Part shown: positions 43,818 to 53,062 of the stretch, in pieces | Layout of the letters: each line of letters begins with the position of its first letter | How positions within the stretch are numbered: position 1 is the stretch's first letter | Source: JAGOBP01 sp964550855 | GTDB taxonomy: Bacteria; Chloroflexota; Anaerolineae; Fen-1058 | Length of the DNA: 64,000 nucleotides | Assembly (NCBI GenBank): GCA_964550855.1 | Contig: CAZKBQ010000001.1 | Span: 1-64,000, forward strand | Reading direction: 5' to 3' | Translations under genes and position numbers: made by a program | Notes under the pieces: model-generated | What the model was told of the DNA's origin: nothing | Seen by the model: the letters and a program-made list of their open reading frames with translations, nothing else | Database searches by the model: none

Positions 43818-44645
43818 TCACAAATCCCGCCGCCCGAAGGACCACAACGCGATCAGCAGCATCACGGCGGCGTAAATCACGGCGTACACCCACACCCCGG
43901 CTTCGGGCACGCCGCCGATGTACATGAAGCGGAACGGATTGAAACTCACGCTGATCTCGCTGAGCGTCCGCCGCCACAACGCCTCGGTCGGCATCAGCAG
44001 GGCCGTGATCTGGCCGATGTTCTGCACCGTCGTGTTGGAAATGAACGTCCCCACCTGCCCGATCAGGCCGCCGACGAAGGCCATGCCAAACAGGCCAAAA
44101 CCCAGCACGCCGTTGGCCAGCGTGGAGAGGCGCGTGCCGCCCAACAGCGACACGCTGAGCAGTACCAGCGTCTGCAGATATTGCAGCAGCAGACCAGTGG
44201 GCCAGTTGGGCGCGGTGTAGCCCGTGATCAGCCACGTGATCAGCATCACGCCGCCCACCAGCAGCAGCACGCTCAGCCCCAGCAGAATCACAAACCCCAG
44301 CCACTTGCCGAGGAGAATGTCACGCCGCGCCAGCGGCTTCACCGCCAACGACTGGATGGTGCCGCTGCTGATCTCGCCCGCCAGCGTGTCCACGCTGATC
44401 AACACCGCCAGCATGATCAGCAGGAAGTTGGCCGCGTACAGGCCGGACACCAGCAGAAAGTTGTACACAGTCTCCACGCCGCCGATGCGCGACGGCACCG
44501 ACTGCCCGGCCAGCTCATTGTTGATGAAGATCAGCCCCAGCGTGTACAGTACCAGAAAAATGGCGCTGAGGATCAGCAGCCCGACCATCACTTTGCGGCG
44601 CACGGCTTCGCGCAGCGTCAATCTCATGATGACGGCGATCGGCAT
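43818..44645 (-). CDS. ABC-2 type transporter permease
   Basis: This 275-residue protein has six membrane helices (about residues 18-40, 65-85, 105-130, 145-170, 178-200 and 245-265). The pattern VLISVDTLAGEISSGTIQSLAVKPLARRDILLGKW is typical of ABC-2 permeases. It starts at ATG 44645 or GTG 44648, overlapping the stop of the ATPase (GTGATG), with GGAGG just upstream. The substrate is unknown. Confidence 0.9.
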   Translation of the reverse strand: MPIAVIMRLTLREAVRRKVMVGLLILSAIFLVLYTLGLIFINNELAGQSVPSRIGGVETVYNFLLVSGLYAANFLLIMLAVLISVDTLAGEISSGTIQSLAVKPLARRDILLGKWLGFVILLGLSVLLLVGGVMLITWLITGYTAPNWPTGLLLQYLQTLVLLSVSLLGGTRLSTLANGVLGFGLFGMAFVGGLIGQVGTFISNTTVQNIGQITALLMPTEALWRRTLSEISVSFNPFRFMYIGGVPEAGVWVYAVIYAAVMLLIALWSFGRRDL

Positions 44646-45574
44646 CACAGTCCTCCGTCCGTGCCCACGATCTGCAGAAACAGCTCTTCCAGCGAGACGT
44701 GTTTGGGCGTCAGCGCGTACACATCCAGTCCCTGCCCCACCAGCCAGCGCGCCATGTCGGGCAATTTCTGCCGCCCGTCCACGATGAGTTGTATGCGATC
44801 GGTGTCGATGTGCACATCGCGCCCGAAGGCGGCCAGGCCGTTCAGCAGCTCAGCCCGATCGGCTGGCAGAGCGCCCAACGTGATCTCCACCGGCACATCG
44901 CCCTGCCCGATCGATTTGAGATCGACCGTGCGGATCACTTCGCCATGCTTGATGAAGACGACACGATCACAGGTGATCTCCACTTCGGACAGCAGGTGCG
45001 AGTTGAGGAACACCGTCGTGCCGTCGGCGCGCACCTCGCGGATGATGTCGCGCACCAGGATGCGCCCCACCGGATCGAGGCCGCTGGTCGGTTCGTCGAG
45101 GAAGATCGCGGCCGGCCGGTTGAGCAGCGCCATCGCCAGCCCCGCGCGCTGCAGCATGCCTTTGGAATAGCCGCGCAGTTTCTTGGTGGCGTGTTCTTCC
45201 AGCCCCACGCGCTTCAGCAGCGCCGGCACGCGCTGAAGGCGATCGGCGTCAGACATGCCGTACAGGCGACCGTGCAAGTGCAGGAACTCTTCGCCGGTCA
45301 GCCAATCGTGAAAGCGGAAGTGCTCCGGCAAAAAGCCCACGCGCGCCCGCGAGCGCGGATCGCCGATCGGTTTTCCCAACAGCTGCGCCTCGCCACTGGT
45401 GGGCGCGGCCAGCCCCAGCAGCATTTTGATCGACGTGGTCTTGCCCGCGCCGTTGGGGCCGAGGAAGCCGAACACTTCACCTTCGCCCACCTGCAGCGTC
45501 AGATCGGCCACCGCCACTTTGCGGCTGTATTCCTTGCGCAGATGCGTCGTCTCGATGGTGTGCGTGATGCTCAT
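44645..45574 (-). CDS. ABC transporter ATP-binding protein
   Basis: This 309-residue ATPase of an ABC-2 exporter has Walker A GPNGAGKTT, signature YSKGMLQRAGLA, Walker B AIFLDEPTSGLD and a C-terminal regulatory extension. ATG 45574 is chosen because GGGAG lies upstream and the protein begins naturally there. It forms an operon with the permease downstream (overlapping stop and start). Confidence 0.93.
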   Translation of the reverse strand: MSITHTIETTHLRKEYSRKVAVADLTLQVGEGEVFGFLGPNGAGKTTSIKMLLGLAAPTSGEAQLLGKPIGDPRSRARVGFLPEHFRFHDWLTGEEFLHLHGRLYGMSDADRLQRVPALLKRVGLEEHATKKLRGYSKGMLQRAGLAMALLNRPAAIFLDEPTSGLDPVGRILVRDIIREVRADGTTVFLNSHLLSEVEITCDRVVFIKHGEVIRTVDLKSIGQGDVPVEITLGALPADRAELLNGLAAFGRDVHIDTDRIQLIVDGRQKLPDMARWLVGQGLDVYALTPKHVSLEELFLQIVGTDGGL

Positions 45575-45706
45575 GAATGTCTCCCGGTCTGCATCATACC
45601 ACAACCAAACAGCCGCCCCGATTCGAGCGGCTGTTCTGATTCAAGCATTTTCCGGCGCGGCGGTCAAGCACTTGCGTGCGCGCCCCGTCAGCTCGCTGAC
45701 GCCGCC

Positions 45707-47062
45707 TCAAGCGGGAGCGGCCTCCGGCTGCAGCGTTTCCGGCACCACGTTGCCCGCTTCGCGGATGGCGCGCGGCACGTTGACGGCCAGCAAAATCAAC
45801 AGCCCGCCGCCGAACAGCACGATGAGCGAGAACACCGACATGCGATACGTGCCTGTGGCCTGCGCGATCACGCCGAACAGGATCGGCCCGATCCATGATG
45901 TGCCACGCTCGCTGATTTCGTAGAAGCTGAAGAACTCGGCCTCGCGGTCACGCGGGATCATCTGCGAAAACAGCGAGCGGCTCAGTGCCTGGCTGCCGCC
46001 CAGCACCAGCCCCACCACCACGCCCAGCAGCCAGAACTCGCCGGTGGAGCGCAGGCTGATGACCGCCCACAAACTGATCGAGCACCAGATCAGCAGCGTC
46101 ACCACGATCGTCCGCTTGGCATTGAGGCGCTGCGCCAGCTTGCCAAAGGCCAGTGCGCCCACAAACGCCACCGCCTGCACCATCAGGAACAGCAGCGCCA
46201 GATCGCCTTCGCTCATGCCCAGTTCCTGATTGCCAAACGTGGACGACATGGCGATGACGGTCTGGATGCCGTCGTTGTACAGCAGATAAGCGATCAGATA
46301 GCGCAGCGTGTGCGGATAATTGCGGATTTCACTCAGCGTGCGCCGCAGCTGCCGAAAGCCCACGCCCACATAACCCTGCCCCGGCGGCAGCGGCCGCTGC
46401 GCGCCGCGCTCGCGCAACCGGCGGATGGAAAAAATGCCAAAGATCAGCCACCATACGCCCGCCGACGCCAGGTTGAGGCGCACCACCAATTCGGTGGGCA
46501 GGCCCAGCAAATCGCGGAACATGTAGAACACCAGATTGATCGCCAGCAACAGCCCGCCGCCCGCGTAGCCCCACGCCCAGCCCTTGGACGAGACTTCATC
46601 GCGTTTGTCCTCTGTGGCAATCTGCGGCAGGAATGAGTTGTAAAACACCATCGACGCGCCAAAGGCCAGGTTCGCCAAAATGAACAGTAACCCGCCCAGC
46701 AAGTACAGGTCAGCAGTAACCACAAACAACCCGATCGTCGATCCGGCCCCGAGGATCGCAAAAAACAGCATCATGCGCCGCTTCCAGTTGGAATAGTCTG
46801 CAATCGCGCCCAACAGCGGCAGGAAGAAGACCTGCAAAAACACGGAGACACCCACGCAATAGGCAAAGAACGATTTCTCGCTGATGGGAATGCCTATCAA
46901 ATAAAACACGCCGTTCTCGCCCACCGCCGACTTGACCAGCCCGGTGAGATACGGCCCCAGAAACACGCCCGCCACCGTCGTTGAGAAGGCCGAATTGGCC
47001 CAGTCGTACATCATCCAACCGCGAATTTCACGTGTGTCGTTGATGGGTGCCGTCACGGCCAT
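45707..47062 (-). CDS. MFS transporter, Atg22/UMF1-like
   Basis: This 451-residue transporter has twelve predicted membrane helices. The start REIRGWMMYDWANSAFSTTVAGVFLGPYL is characteristic of the UMF1 (Atg22-like) group. In yeast the relative exports amino acids from the vacuole; bacterial substrates are unknown. ATG 47062 has GGGAGG upstream. It is a single gene, divergent from lysA. Confidence 0.9.
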   Translation of the reverse strand: MAVTAPINDTREIRGWMMYDWANSAFSTTVAGVFLGPYLTGLVKSAVGENGVFYLIGIPISEKSFFAYCVGVSVFLQVFFLPLLGAIADYSNWKRRMMLFFAILGAGSTIGLFVVTADLYLLGGLLFILANLAFGASMVFYNSFLPQIATEDKRDEVSSKGWAWGYAGGGLLLAINLVFYMFRDLLGLPTELVVRLNLASAGVWWLIFGIFSIRRLRERGAQRPLPPGQGYVGVGFRQLRRTLSEIRNYPHTLRYLIAYLLYNDGIQTVIAMSSTFGNQELGMSEGDLALLFLMVQAVAFVGALAFGKLAQRLNAKRTIVVTLLIWCSISLWAVISLRSTGEFWLLGVVVGLVLGGSQALSRSLFSQMIPRDREAEFFSFYEISERGTSWIGPILFGVIAQATGTYRMSVFSLIVLFGGGLLILLAVNVPRAIREAGNVVPETLQPEAAPA

Positions 47063-47203
47063 GTCTGCCTCCCGATGAAGAGAATGGTGGGAGTTTAGAA
47101 GCAATCGGGTTAAAAGTCAATCGCCGCGCGTAAAGTTCGCTTAACATCGGCTGGACAACGCCGCGCGATGTCTGGTACACTTGCCGCGCACAGAGGAGCG
47201 ATT

Positions 47204-48442
47204 ATGACCGGCTTTCATCAAGTTGAACACGAGTGGTGGTGCGATCAACTCCCGATCGATCTACTGGCCCGACAGTACGGCACGCCGCTGTACGTGTACA
47301 GCCGCGATCGGATCGAAGCCAATTACCGGCGCCTCAATGAGGCATTCAGACCACTAAACGCCCGCCTGCACTACTCGGTGAAGGCCAACGCCAACGGCGC
47401 CATCTTGCGCCTGCTGCGCGAGCTGGGCGCGGGCTTCGACGTGGTGTCGGCCGGCGAAGCGTATCGCGCGCTGCGGGCCGGCGCCGATCCGGCATCCATC
47501 GTATTTGCGGGCGTGGGCAAGACCGAGGTCGAGCTGGCCTACGCGCTCGATCAGCGCCTCGGCTGGATCAACGTCGAATCGGCGCAGGAACTGGCCGTGC
47601 TCGATCGGCTGGCCGCGGCCCGAGCGTGCCGTCCGGCGGTGGCGCTGCGCGTCAACCCCGCCGTCGAAGCCGACACGCACCATCACATCGCCACCGGCGG
47701 CTATCGCTCCAAATTCGGGATCGATCGGCTCGAAGCGCAATCGATCTTGCAAAGTCCAGATCGTTTTCCGCATCTCGACCTCGCCGGTTTGCACATTCAC
47801 ATCGGCTCACAGCTGGCTTCGCCCGATCGGACTGTCGAAGCGATCGGGCGCGTGCTGTCCATCGCCACGCCCGCCATCCGCCTGCTCGATGTCGGCGGCG
47901 GCTTCCCCGTCGCCTACCGCCCCGACGATCACTTTCCAGCGCCTGAAGAGTTTGCGCAGGCCATTGGCGCGGCGCTTTCTTCACATGTCACTCTTCACTC
48001 TTCATTGCAGCTCGCCATCGAACCCGGCCGCTCCATCATCGCCAACGCGGGCGCGCTGGTGGCGCAGGTGCAATACGTCAAAGAACGCCCCGGCCGCCGC
48101 CTCGTCGTCGTCGACGCCGCCATGACCGAGCTGCTGCGTCCGGCGCTGTACGACGCCTATCACTTCATCGACGCTGCGGATTGCGCTGTGCCGTCGCCCC
48201 TGCCCGCCGATGTCGTCGGCCCGGTGTGCGAATCCGCCGATGTGCTGGGCGTCGATCGCGCGCTGCCCGCCGTGCAGCCCGGCGACACCATCGTCATCTT
48301 CAACGCGGGCGCCTACGGCTTCAGCATGGCGTCCAACTACAACAGTCGCCCCCGCCCCGCCGAAGTGCTGGTGGAGGGAGTGGATCATCGTCTCATTCGC
48401 CGCCGCGAAACGTGGGAAGATCTGATCGGGTGGGAGGAGTGA
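47204..48442 (+). CDS. lysA: Diaminopimelate decarboxylase
   Basis: This PLP enzyme converts meso-diaminopimelate to lysine. The 412-residue protein shows the PLP lysine in LHYSVKANAN, then GFDVVSAGEAYRAL, the loop HIHIGSQLA, GGGFPVAYRP, the phosphate-binding EPGRSIIANAGALV and the substrate-binding VCESADVLG. ATG 47204 follows GAGGAG. The acidic, Ala-rich insert between domains is normal for the family. It has a satellite after the stop. Confidence 0.93.
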   Translation: MTGFHQVEHEWWCDQLPIDLLARQYGTPLYVYSRDRIEANYRRLNEAFRPLNARLHYSVKANANGAILRLLRELGAGFDVVSAGEAYRALRAGADPASIVFAGVGKTEVELAYALDQRLGWINVESAQELAVLDRLAAARACRPAVALRVNPAVEADTHHHIATGGYRSKFGIDRLEAQSILQSPDRFPHLDLAGLHIHIGSQLASPDRTVEAIGRVLSIATPAIRLLDVGGGFPVAYRPDDHFPAPEEFAQAIGAALSSHVTLHSSLQLAIEPGRSIIANAGALVAQVQYVKERPGRRLVVVDAAMTELLRPALYDAYHFIDAADCAVPSPLPADVVGPVCESADVLGVDRALPAVQPGDTIVIFNAGAYGFSMASNYNSRPRPAEVLVEGVDHRLIRRRETWEDLIGWEE

Positions 48443-48580
48443 AACGTGAAACGTAATGCGTGAAACGTAAAGCGTAATGCGTAAAACGTAATGCGTATTG
48501 CGTAATGCGTATCACGTTTTACTCATTACTCATTACTCGTTACTCATCACTCATCACTCACCACCCATCACTCGTGCTAT
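48441..48580. repeat. Short satellites between lysA and ctaG
   Basis: The first half repeats ACGTAATGCGT/AAACGTAATGCG units (48444-48515). The second half repeats ACTCATTACTCGTTACTCATC units (48518-48575). Together they fill most of the intergenic space. Confidence 0.85.
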
Positions 48581-48592
48581 ACTTCACTTACC

Positions 48593-49432
48593 ATGAACTT
48601 ACTTCCACTTCCACAACCCGCCGCTGATTTCACGTGGAATTTCGCGCCCAGCATTCTGGTGATGCTGCTGAGCCAGGCCGCGCTGTACGGCTACCTGCTC
48701 TATCTGGCGCGGCAGGACGGTCGCTGGGGCGGCGATGTCAAGCTGCGTCATCCCGTCTGGTTTGCGCTGGGCCTGCTCACCATCTTCATCGCGCTGGTCT
48801 CGCCCATCGACGATTTGAGCAACCGCGTTTCATTTGCCGCGCACATGGTGCAGCACATCCTGCTGGCCGTCATCGCGCCGATTTTGCTGCTGCTGGGCAC
48901 GCCCGGCTACTGGCTTCAGTATCTGTTCAAACTACCGGTGGTGAAGGACGTGCTGCGAGTGGCGACTCATCCGGTCGTGGTGTTGATCACCTTCAACGCG
49001 ATCTTGTGGGTGTGGCACCTGCCCGATCTGTATCAGGCCGCGCTGGCCGATGTCAACATTCACATCGTGGAGCACATGACGTTTCTGGTGACGGGCGTGT
49101 GGCTGTGGGCGCCGGTGCTGCACGCGCTGCCGCCGGACAAGCCGATGAACTATCTGGTGCGCATCGCAGTGCTGTTCTTCACCATGGTGTCCAGCAGCAT
49201 CCTGGCCGCCATCTTCACGTTCGCTCAGTCCATTGCGTATCCGTTTTACGGCACGGCCATGCAAGTGTTGGGGTTGTCGCCGCTCGACGATCAGCAGCTG
49301 GCCGGGGTCATCATGTGGGTGCCCGGCGGCGGCGTCTTTCTGTTCGCCACGCTCATCACGTTTGCGGCGTGGTTGAACAACGAGGAGAAAAAAGGTCAGG
49401 CCGATTATCCGCCCCCGCCCCAGGCGGCTTGA
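48593..49432 (+). CDS. ctaG: Cytochrome c oxidase assembly factor CtaG (caa3 type)
   Basis: This 279-residue membrane protein has seven helices and the caa3-CtaG signature: FALGLLTIFIALVSPIDDLSNRVSFAAHMVQHILLAVIAPILLLLGTP, WVWHLPDLYQAAL and HIVEHMTFLVTGVWLWAPVL, with several conserved histidines for copper handling. It helps assemble copper into cytochrome oxidase, implying aerobic respiration. ATG 48593 lacks a clear ribosome-binding site because the satellite precedes it. Confidence 0.9.
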   Translation: MNLLPLPQPAADFTWNFAPSILVMLLSQAALYGYLLYLARQDGRWGGDVKLRHPVWFALGLLTIFIALVSPIDDLSNRVSFAAHMVQHILLAVIAPILLLLGTPGYWLQYLFKLPVVKDVLRVATHPVVVLITFNAILWVWHLPDLYQAALADVNIHIVEHMTFLVTGVWLWAPVLHALPPDKPMNYLVRIAVLFFTMVSSSILAAIFTFAQSIAYPFYGTAMQVLGLSPLDDQQLAGVIMWVPGGGVFLFATLITFAAWLNNEEKKGQADYPPPPQAA

Positions 49433-49452
49433 TCCCAACCCCGGAAACTACA

Positions 49453-49497
49453 GAGGACACGGAGCAATTCAAATACTCCGTGTCCTCTGTGTTCTCC
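49453..49497. terminator. Bidirectional hairpin between ctaG and metK
   Basis: ACAGAGGACACGGAG faces CTCCGTGTCCTCTGTG around an AT-rich loop, with further CTCCGTGG echoes at 49493. It lies between convergent genes and can act as a terminator on both strands. Confidence 0.6.
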
Positions 49498-49521
49498 GTG
49501 GTCAATTCGCGCTCAAGCGTG

Positions 49522-50736
49522 TTACGCCAAACCCGCTTCCTTCCGCAGCAAGTCTGCCTTATCCGTCGCTTCCCACGGCGCGTCGATGTCGTTGCGTCCA
49601 AAGTGCCCGTACGCCGCCGTCGCCTGATAGATCGGCCGCCGCAGGTTCAGGTTCTGGATGATGGCGCCCGGCCGGAAGTCGAAGTGATCGTTCAGCAGTT
49701 TTTCGATCTTCTCCGGCGCGATATGATGCGTGCCGAACGTCTCCACCATTAGCGATAGCGGCCGCGCCACGCCGATGGCGTACGACACCTGAATCTCCAG
49801 CCGATCGGCCACGCCCGCTGCCACCAGGTTCTTGGCCGCGTAGCGCGCGTAGTACGCCGCCGAGCGATCGACCTTCGTCGGATCTTTGCCGCTGAAGGCG
49901 CCGCCGCCGTGCCGCGCCATGCCGCCGTAGGTGTCCACGATGATCTTGCGGCCGGTGACACCCGCATCACCCATCGGCCCGCCGATGACGAACCGGCCGG
50001 TCGGGTTGACGTAGTACTTCGTCTTGTCATCCAGCAGCCCGTCCGAGACGATCGGCCGGACGACACTCTCGATGACCTCTTCGCGGATCGTCGCGTGGTC
50101 CACCTTGTCGTCGTGCTGAGTGGAGATCAACACCGTATCCACGCGCACCGGCCGGCCCTCGCTATACTCCACCGTCACCTGGCTCTTGCCATCGGGCCGC
50201 AGCCACGGCAGCTCGCCCGCCTTGCGCACGGTGGCCAGCTGGCGGCACAGCTTGTGCGCCAGCGAGATCGTCAGCGGCATCAGCTCGGGCGTCTCATTGC
50301 ACGCATACCCCAGCATCATGCCCTGATCGCCCGCGCCCAGCGCCTCGATCTGCGCATCGGACATCTTGCCTTCTTTGTGCTCCAGCGCGTCGTCCACGCC
50401 CATGGCGATGTCCGGCGACTGACCCTTGATGGACACGATCACGCCGCAGGTGCGCGCGTCAAAACCGTACGCGCCGTCGGTGTAACCGATGCGGGCCACG
50501 GTGCTGCGGACCACGTCTTGAATCTCAACGTAAGCCTTGGTCGTCACCTCGCCCATCACCATAATCAGACCCGTCGTCGTCGCCGTCTCCACCGCCACGC
50601 GCGAGCGCGGATCCTGCGCCAGCATGGCGTCCAGCACGCCATCAGAAATCTGGTCGCACATCTTGTCCGGGTGACCCTCGGTCACCGACTCGGACGTAAA
50701 GAACGTCTGCTTCGAAGTCATAAACGTGGTGCTCAT
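49522..50736 (-). CDS. metK: S-adenosylmethionine synthetase
   Basis: MetK makes S-adenosylmethionine from methionine and ATP. The 404-residue protein has ESVTEGHPDKMCDQISD, the ATP motif GAGDQGMM, and GGGAFSGKDPTKVDRSAAY near the C-terminal third. All three domains are present, at full length. ATG 50736 is preceded by AAGGAGACTCG. Expression should be switched off by its own product through the SAM-I riboswitch just upstream. Confidence 0.96.
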   Translation of the reverse strand: MSTTFMTSKQTFFTSESVTEGHPDKMCDQISDGVLDAMLAQDPRSRVAVETATTTGLIMVMGEVTTKAYVEIQDVVRSTVARIGYTDGAYGFDARTCGVIVSIKGQSPDIAMGVDDALEHKEGKMSDAQIEALGAGDQGMMLGYACNETPELMPLTISLAHKLCRQLATVRKAGELPWLRPDGKSQVTVEYSEGRPVRVDTVLISTQHDDKVDHATIREEVIESVVRPIVSDGLLDDKTKYYVNPTGRFVIGGPMGDAGVTGRKIIVDTYGGMARHGGGAFSGKDPTKVDRSAAYYARYAAKNLVAAGVADRLEIQVSYAIGVARPLSLMVETFGTHHIAPEKIEKLLNDHFDFRPGAIIQNLNLRRPIYQATAAYGHFGRNDIDAPWEATDKADLLRKEAGLA

Positions 50737-50761
50737 CGAGTCTCCTTAGAGAATGGATTTT

Positions 50762-50797
50762 CAAAACAAAACGCCTCTTCTGGATACGAAGAGGCGG
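50762..50797 (-). terminator. Riboswitch-controlled terminator before metK
   Basis: On the minus strand CGCCTCTTC (50796-50788) pairs with GAAGAGGCG (50780-50772), followed by TTTTGTTTTG. It lies between the SAM-I aptamer and metK. Confidence 0.85.
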
Positions 50798-50998
50798 CCT
50801 TGCACGCTACGTCGCGCTCTCATCTTCCAGACACACTCTGCCGGACTTGGCACCTGGCTGGTCTGGAAATTGGAGAGTGGAGTTTGAAAGCGGGAGACAA
50901 CGCCCCTCCAACTTCCAACATCCAACGTTCAACCTCCAATCCAGCTGGTTGTCGAGGCATCATCGGGCCGGTCCCTCCGCCTCTCTGGATAAGAGTCT
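50798..50998 (-). promoter_or_regulatory. SAM-I (S-box) riboswitch
   Basis: On the minus strand the aptamer reads CTCTTATCCAGAGAGGCGGAGGGA followed by CCGGCCCGATGATGCC and CGACAACC, later GGTGCCAAGTCCGGCAGA, and closes with GGAAGATGAGAG pairing to the 5' CTCTTATC. These are the conserved S-box core elements in order. The variable P3 region holds an inserted GTTGGAGG-type repeat. The element ends 35 bases before a terminator and controls metK. Confidence 0.93.
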
Positions 50999-51106
50999 GC
51001 TATTCAGTTGTCACGCCCTGCGGCGCGGCGAGAGCATACCACAAAAGTGGGCAACGCGCAATAAGCACGGTACAATCAAGAATAACCGGCCACCCAGGAT
51101 GGCGAC

Positions 51107-51580
51107 ATGCGGATAGCGATTGCCAGCGACGAAGCGACTGAACTGACGACGTTCTTGATCAAAGAACTGCAAGCGCGCGGCCACACCCCCATCCCGATCG
51201 GTCCGCTTGCCCCCGACGATTCCGACGTTGACTGGCCGGTCACCGCCAGCCGCGCCGCGCAGCTGGTCGCGGCCGGCGCAGCCGACGAAGCCATTGTGTG
51301 CTGCTGGACGGGCACGGGGGCCAGCATCGCCGCCAACAAAGTGCGCGGCAGCCGCGCCGCGCTGTGCGGCGATGCCGAGACGGCCCGCGGCGCGCGCATC
51401 TGGAATCACGCCAACGTACTGGCCCTCAGCCTGCGCGCCACGTCCATCCCCGTGGCAAAGGAGATCCTCGACGCGTGGTTCAACACGCCGATTGATCAAG
51501 GCGAAGCGCAGAGCGAGTGGAACCTGCGGCAGATCGAGCGGGTGCGACAACTGGAAGCCAAAGAAAATCTGCCGGGTTGA
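51107..51580 (+). CDS. RpiB/LacAB-family sugar-phosphate isomerase
   Basis: This 157-residue protein has the RpiB fold motifs RIAIASDEATELTTFLIKELQARGH, DEAIVCCWTGTGASIAANKVRGSRAALCGDAETARGAR and HANVLALSLRATS. Members isomerise ribose-5-phosphate or related sugar phosphates. Cys 65/66 is in the usual catalytic position, but the GTGIG-type motif is GTGAS, so a specialised substrate is possible. A TACAAT box at 51071 and AGGA before ATG 51107 support the start. A terminator overlaps the stop. Confidence 0.87.
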   Translation: MRIAIASDEATELTTFLIKELQARGHTPIPIGPLAPDDSDVDWPVTASRAAQLVAAGAADEAIVCCWTGTGASIAANKVRGSRAALCGDAETARGARIWNHANVLALSLRATSIPVAKEILDAWFNTPIDQGEAQSEWNLRQIERVRQLEAKENLPG

Positions 51581-51600
51581 TCAGGCCCGGCAGATTTGGC
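51565..51600 (+). terminator. Terminator of the RpiB-like gene
   Basis: AAATCTGCCGGG (51565-51576) pairs perfectly with CCCGGCAGATTT (51586-51597). It includes the stop codon. Confidence 0.75.
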
Positions 51601-51634
51601 AAAACCGAGGTCACGCCTCGATAAGCCTGCGTTA

Positions 51635-51826
51635 TCAGCTAAAGCCGCCGCCCGGCGCGACGTAGCCGCAGGCCGGGCAGTACAATTCGAGCAGCCCGTT
51701 GTAGTCCAACCGGCCGCGCCCGCAGCGGGGGCATTTGCCCTGATACTTCGGCGCGCGGCAGGGCTTTACGGCCGATCGGGTCTTGCCGATTGACGCTTTC
51801 GTCCGCGACTTCGTCTGCGCAGTCAC
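51635..51826 (-). CDS. Small zinc-ribbon protein
   Basis: This 63-residue protein has a basic N-terminus and one zinc ribbon with CPRCGRGRLDYNG...YCPACGYVAPGG. The two CxxC knuckles and the short size suggest a nucleic-acid- or protein-binding accessory. I cannot assign a role. The gene is convergent with the RpiB-like gene. Confidence 0.7.
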   Translation of the reverse strand: MTAQTKSRTKASIGKTRSAVKPCRAPKYQGKCPRCGRGRLDYNGLLELYCPACGYVAPGGGFS

Positions 51827-51860
51827 CGGCGCTCCTCAAACCACAATCCCACTTGCCCAA

Positions 51861-51920
51861 CTATCTCACTATCCAACCATCTCACTATCCAACTATCTCA
51901 CTATCCAACTATCCCACTAC
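51861..51920. repeat. 16-bp tandem repeat
   Basis: Nearly four copies of CTATCTCACTATCCAA (51861, 51877, 51893, 51909) are present; the last is diverged and includes the TAG stop of the disulfide oxidoreductase gene on the minus strand. Confidence 0.9.
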
Positions 51921-52636
51921 CCCTGCGCCATCTCAAACTGTGTCTTCAACCGCGACATCTCCGCTTCATCCAGCACCGTCATCAGGCCCTGAACCAGATG
52001 CGCTTCCGGCACGGCGCCCTCGATGTGCACCACGTCGTTGATGACGGTGCGCGGCACGCCGTACACCTGATACTTGTTGGCCAGCTGCGGAAACTCCATC
52101 GACTCCACCATGTCGGCGGTGATCAGCGGACTCGCCATCGCCAGCCGGTGCGCCAGCACCACCGCGCGCGGGCAATATGGGCACGTGGGCGTCACATACA
52201 CCTGAATGTGGACCGGCTCCAGCAGGCGTTCCAGTTCCTTCACCGTGGCGTCGTTCAGGCCGTGCTCGCCGCGGCTGACCATGAGCAGGTCTTCGATCAA
52301 CGTCGAGAACTCGTAGCCCGATGGGATGCCGTACAGCCGGATGCCGTAATCGACGGTGCGCTCACCCTCGACGCGCAGTATCGCCAGCGCCGGAATCTTG
52401 TCGATGCCCAGCTGCTCCGCCAGATTGGCATCGGCCACAAAGTCACGCACGTCCACCGTAATCTTGTCCGACAGCGCGGCCACTTCTTCCACGATCTGTC
52501 GCGTCTCCGCGCACATCTCGCATTCCAACGCCAGATCGGTTTGACCCTGGGTAAAGAGGATCACCTTGACGGCGCCGGTCATGTCCGCCAGCGCCTCACG
52601 CACTTGCTGCTGCACCTTGTCGTTGAGCAAAGCCAT
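51917..52636 (-). CDS. Protein disulfide oxidoreductase (PDO), two thioredoxin-fold domains
   Basis: This 239-residue protein has two glutaredoxin/thioredoxin units, as in PDO of thermophilic prokaryotes. The N-terminal unit has redox motif CEMC (LALECEMCAETR), and the C-terminal unit has CPYC (VYVTPTCPYCPRA). A conserved cis-proline context follows (YGVPRTVIND). It should form or shuffle disulfides in the cytoplasm. ATG 52636 has AGGAG upstream; the alternative codon at 52678 adds a poor N-terminus. Confidence 0.9.
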   Translation of the reverse strand: MALLNDKVQQQVREALADMTGAVKVILFTQGQTDLALECEMCAETRQIVEEVAALSDKITVDVRDFVADANLAEQLGIDKIPALAILRVEGERTVDYGIRLYGIPSGYEFSTLIEDLLMVSRGEHGLNDATVKELERLLEPVHIQVYVTPTCPYCPRAVVLAHRLAMASPLITADMVESMEFPQLANKYQVYGVPRTVINDVVHIEGAVPEAHLVQGLMTVLDEAEMSRLKTQFEMAQG

Positions 52637-52741
52637 GTTGGTCTCCTGAAAGTATGTCACTTCGTTAGATGCGCTCAACGCCCCATGGTGACAAACACAA
52701 CGGCGGATGAATCATCCGCCGTCGCATTGAGACATCGCTTC

Positions 52742-52818
52742 GACGCCGTCATTTGGACGCCGTCATTTGGACGCCGTCATTTGGACGCCGTCATTTGGAC
52801 GCCGTTACCTGAACGCCG
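52742..52818. repeat. 14-bp tandem repeat after the anti-sigma gene
   Basis: Units of GACGCCGTCATTTG start at 52742, 52756, 52770 and 52784, with diverged copies at 52798 and 52812. The array abuts the stop of the anti-sigma gene on the minus strand. Confidence 0.95.
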
Positions 52819-53061
52819 TCACTTCAGAAACTCGTTCAAATCCAGCGTTTTAAACAGCCGCTCGCGCGCACCGGCCGGCAGTTCGGGCTGCGGCAATTTG
52901 CGGTACAGGCTCACCGTCTTGCGCGTGGTGTCCACCACCGCCGTGCAATCTTCGCACTCGGCCAGGTGCCGCTCAATTTCGGCGCACACTTCAGCCGAGG
53001 CCGTACCATCAAGATATTCGGATAGGTCGTGGAGCAAGTGCCGGCAGTTGGGTGTGGGCAT
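52819..53061 (-). CDS. Zinc-finger (zf-HC2) anti-sigma factor
   Basis: This 80-residue soluble protein has the ZAS zinc motif with HLAECEDC (residues about 31-38) preceded by CRHLLHDLSEYLDG. It lacks a membrane helix, so it is a cytoplasmic anti-sigma factor, possibly redox- or zinc-responsive. It starts one base after the ECF sigma stop and is therefore co-translated with it. Confidence 0.88.
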   Translation of the reverse strand: MPTPNCRHLLHDLSEYLDGTASAEVCAEIERHLAECEDCTAVVDTTRKTVSLYRKLPQPELPAGARERLFKTLDLNEFLK

Positions 53062-53062
53062 A

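Noticed and set aside
47352..48125. Long minus- and plus-strand frames inside lysA and similar genes
   Set aside because: They are shadows of GC-rich coding sequence with no family signatures and no ribosome-binding sites.
48441..48580. Repeats between lysA and ctaG considered as a CRISPR or iteron origin
   Set aside because: Units are variable, abut each other without spacers, and no replication gene is near.
52742..52818. 14-bp tandem repeat considered as a CRISPR array
   Set aside because: The repeats are directly contiguous with no spacers, and no cas genes are nearby.
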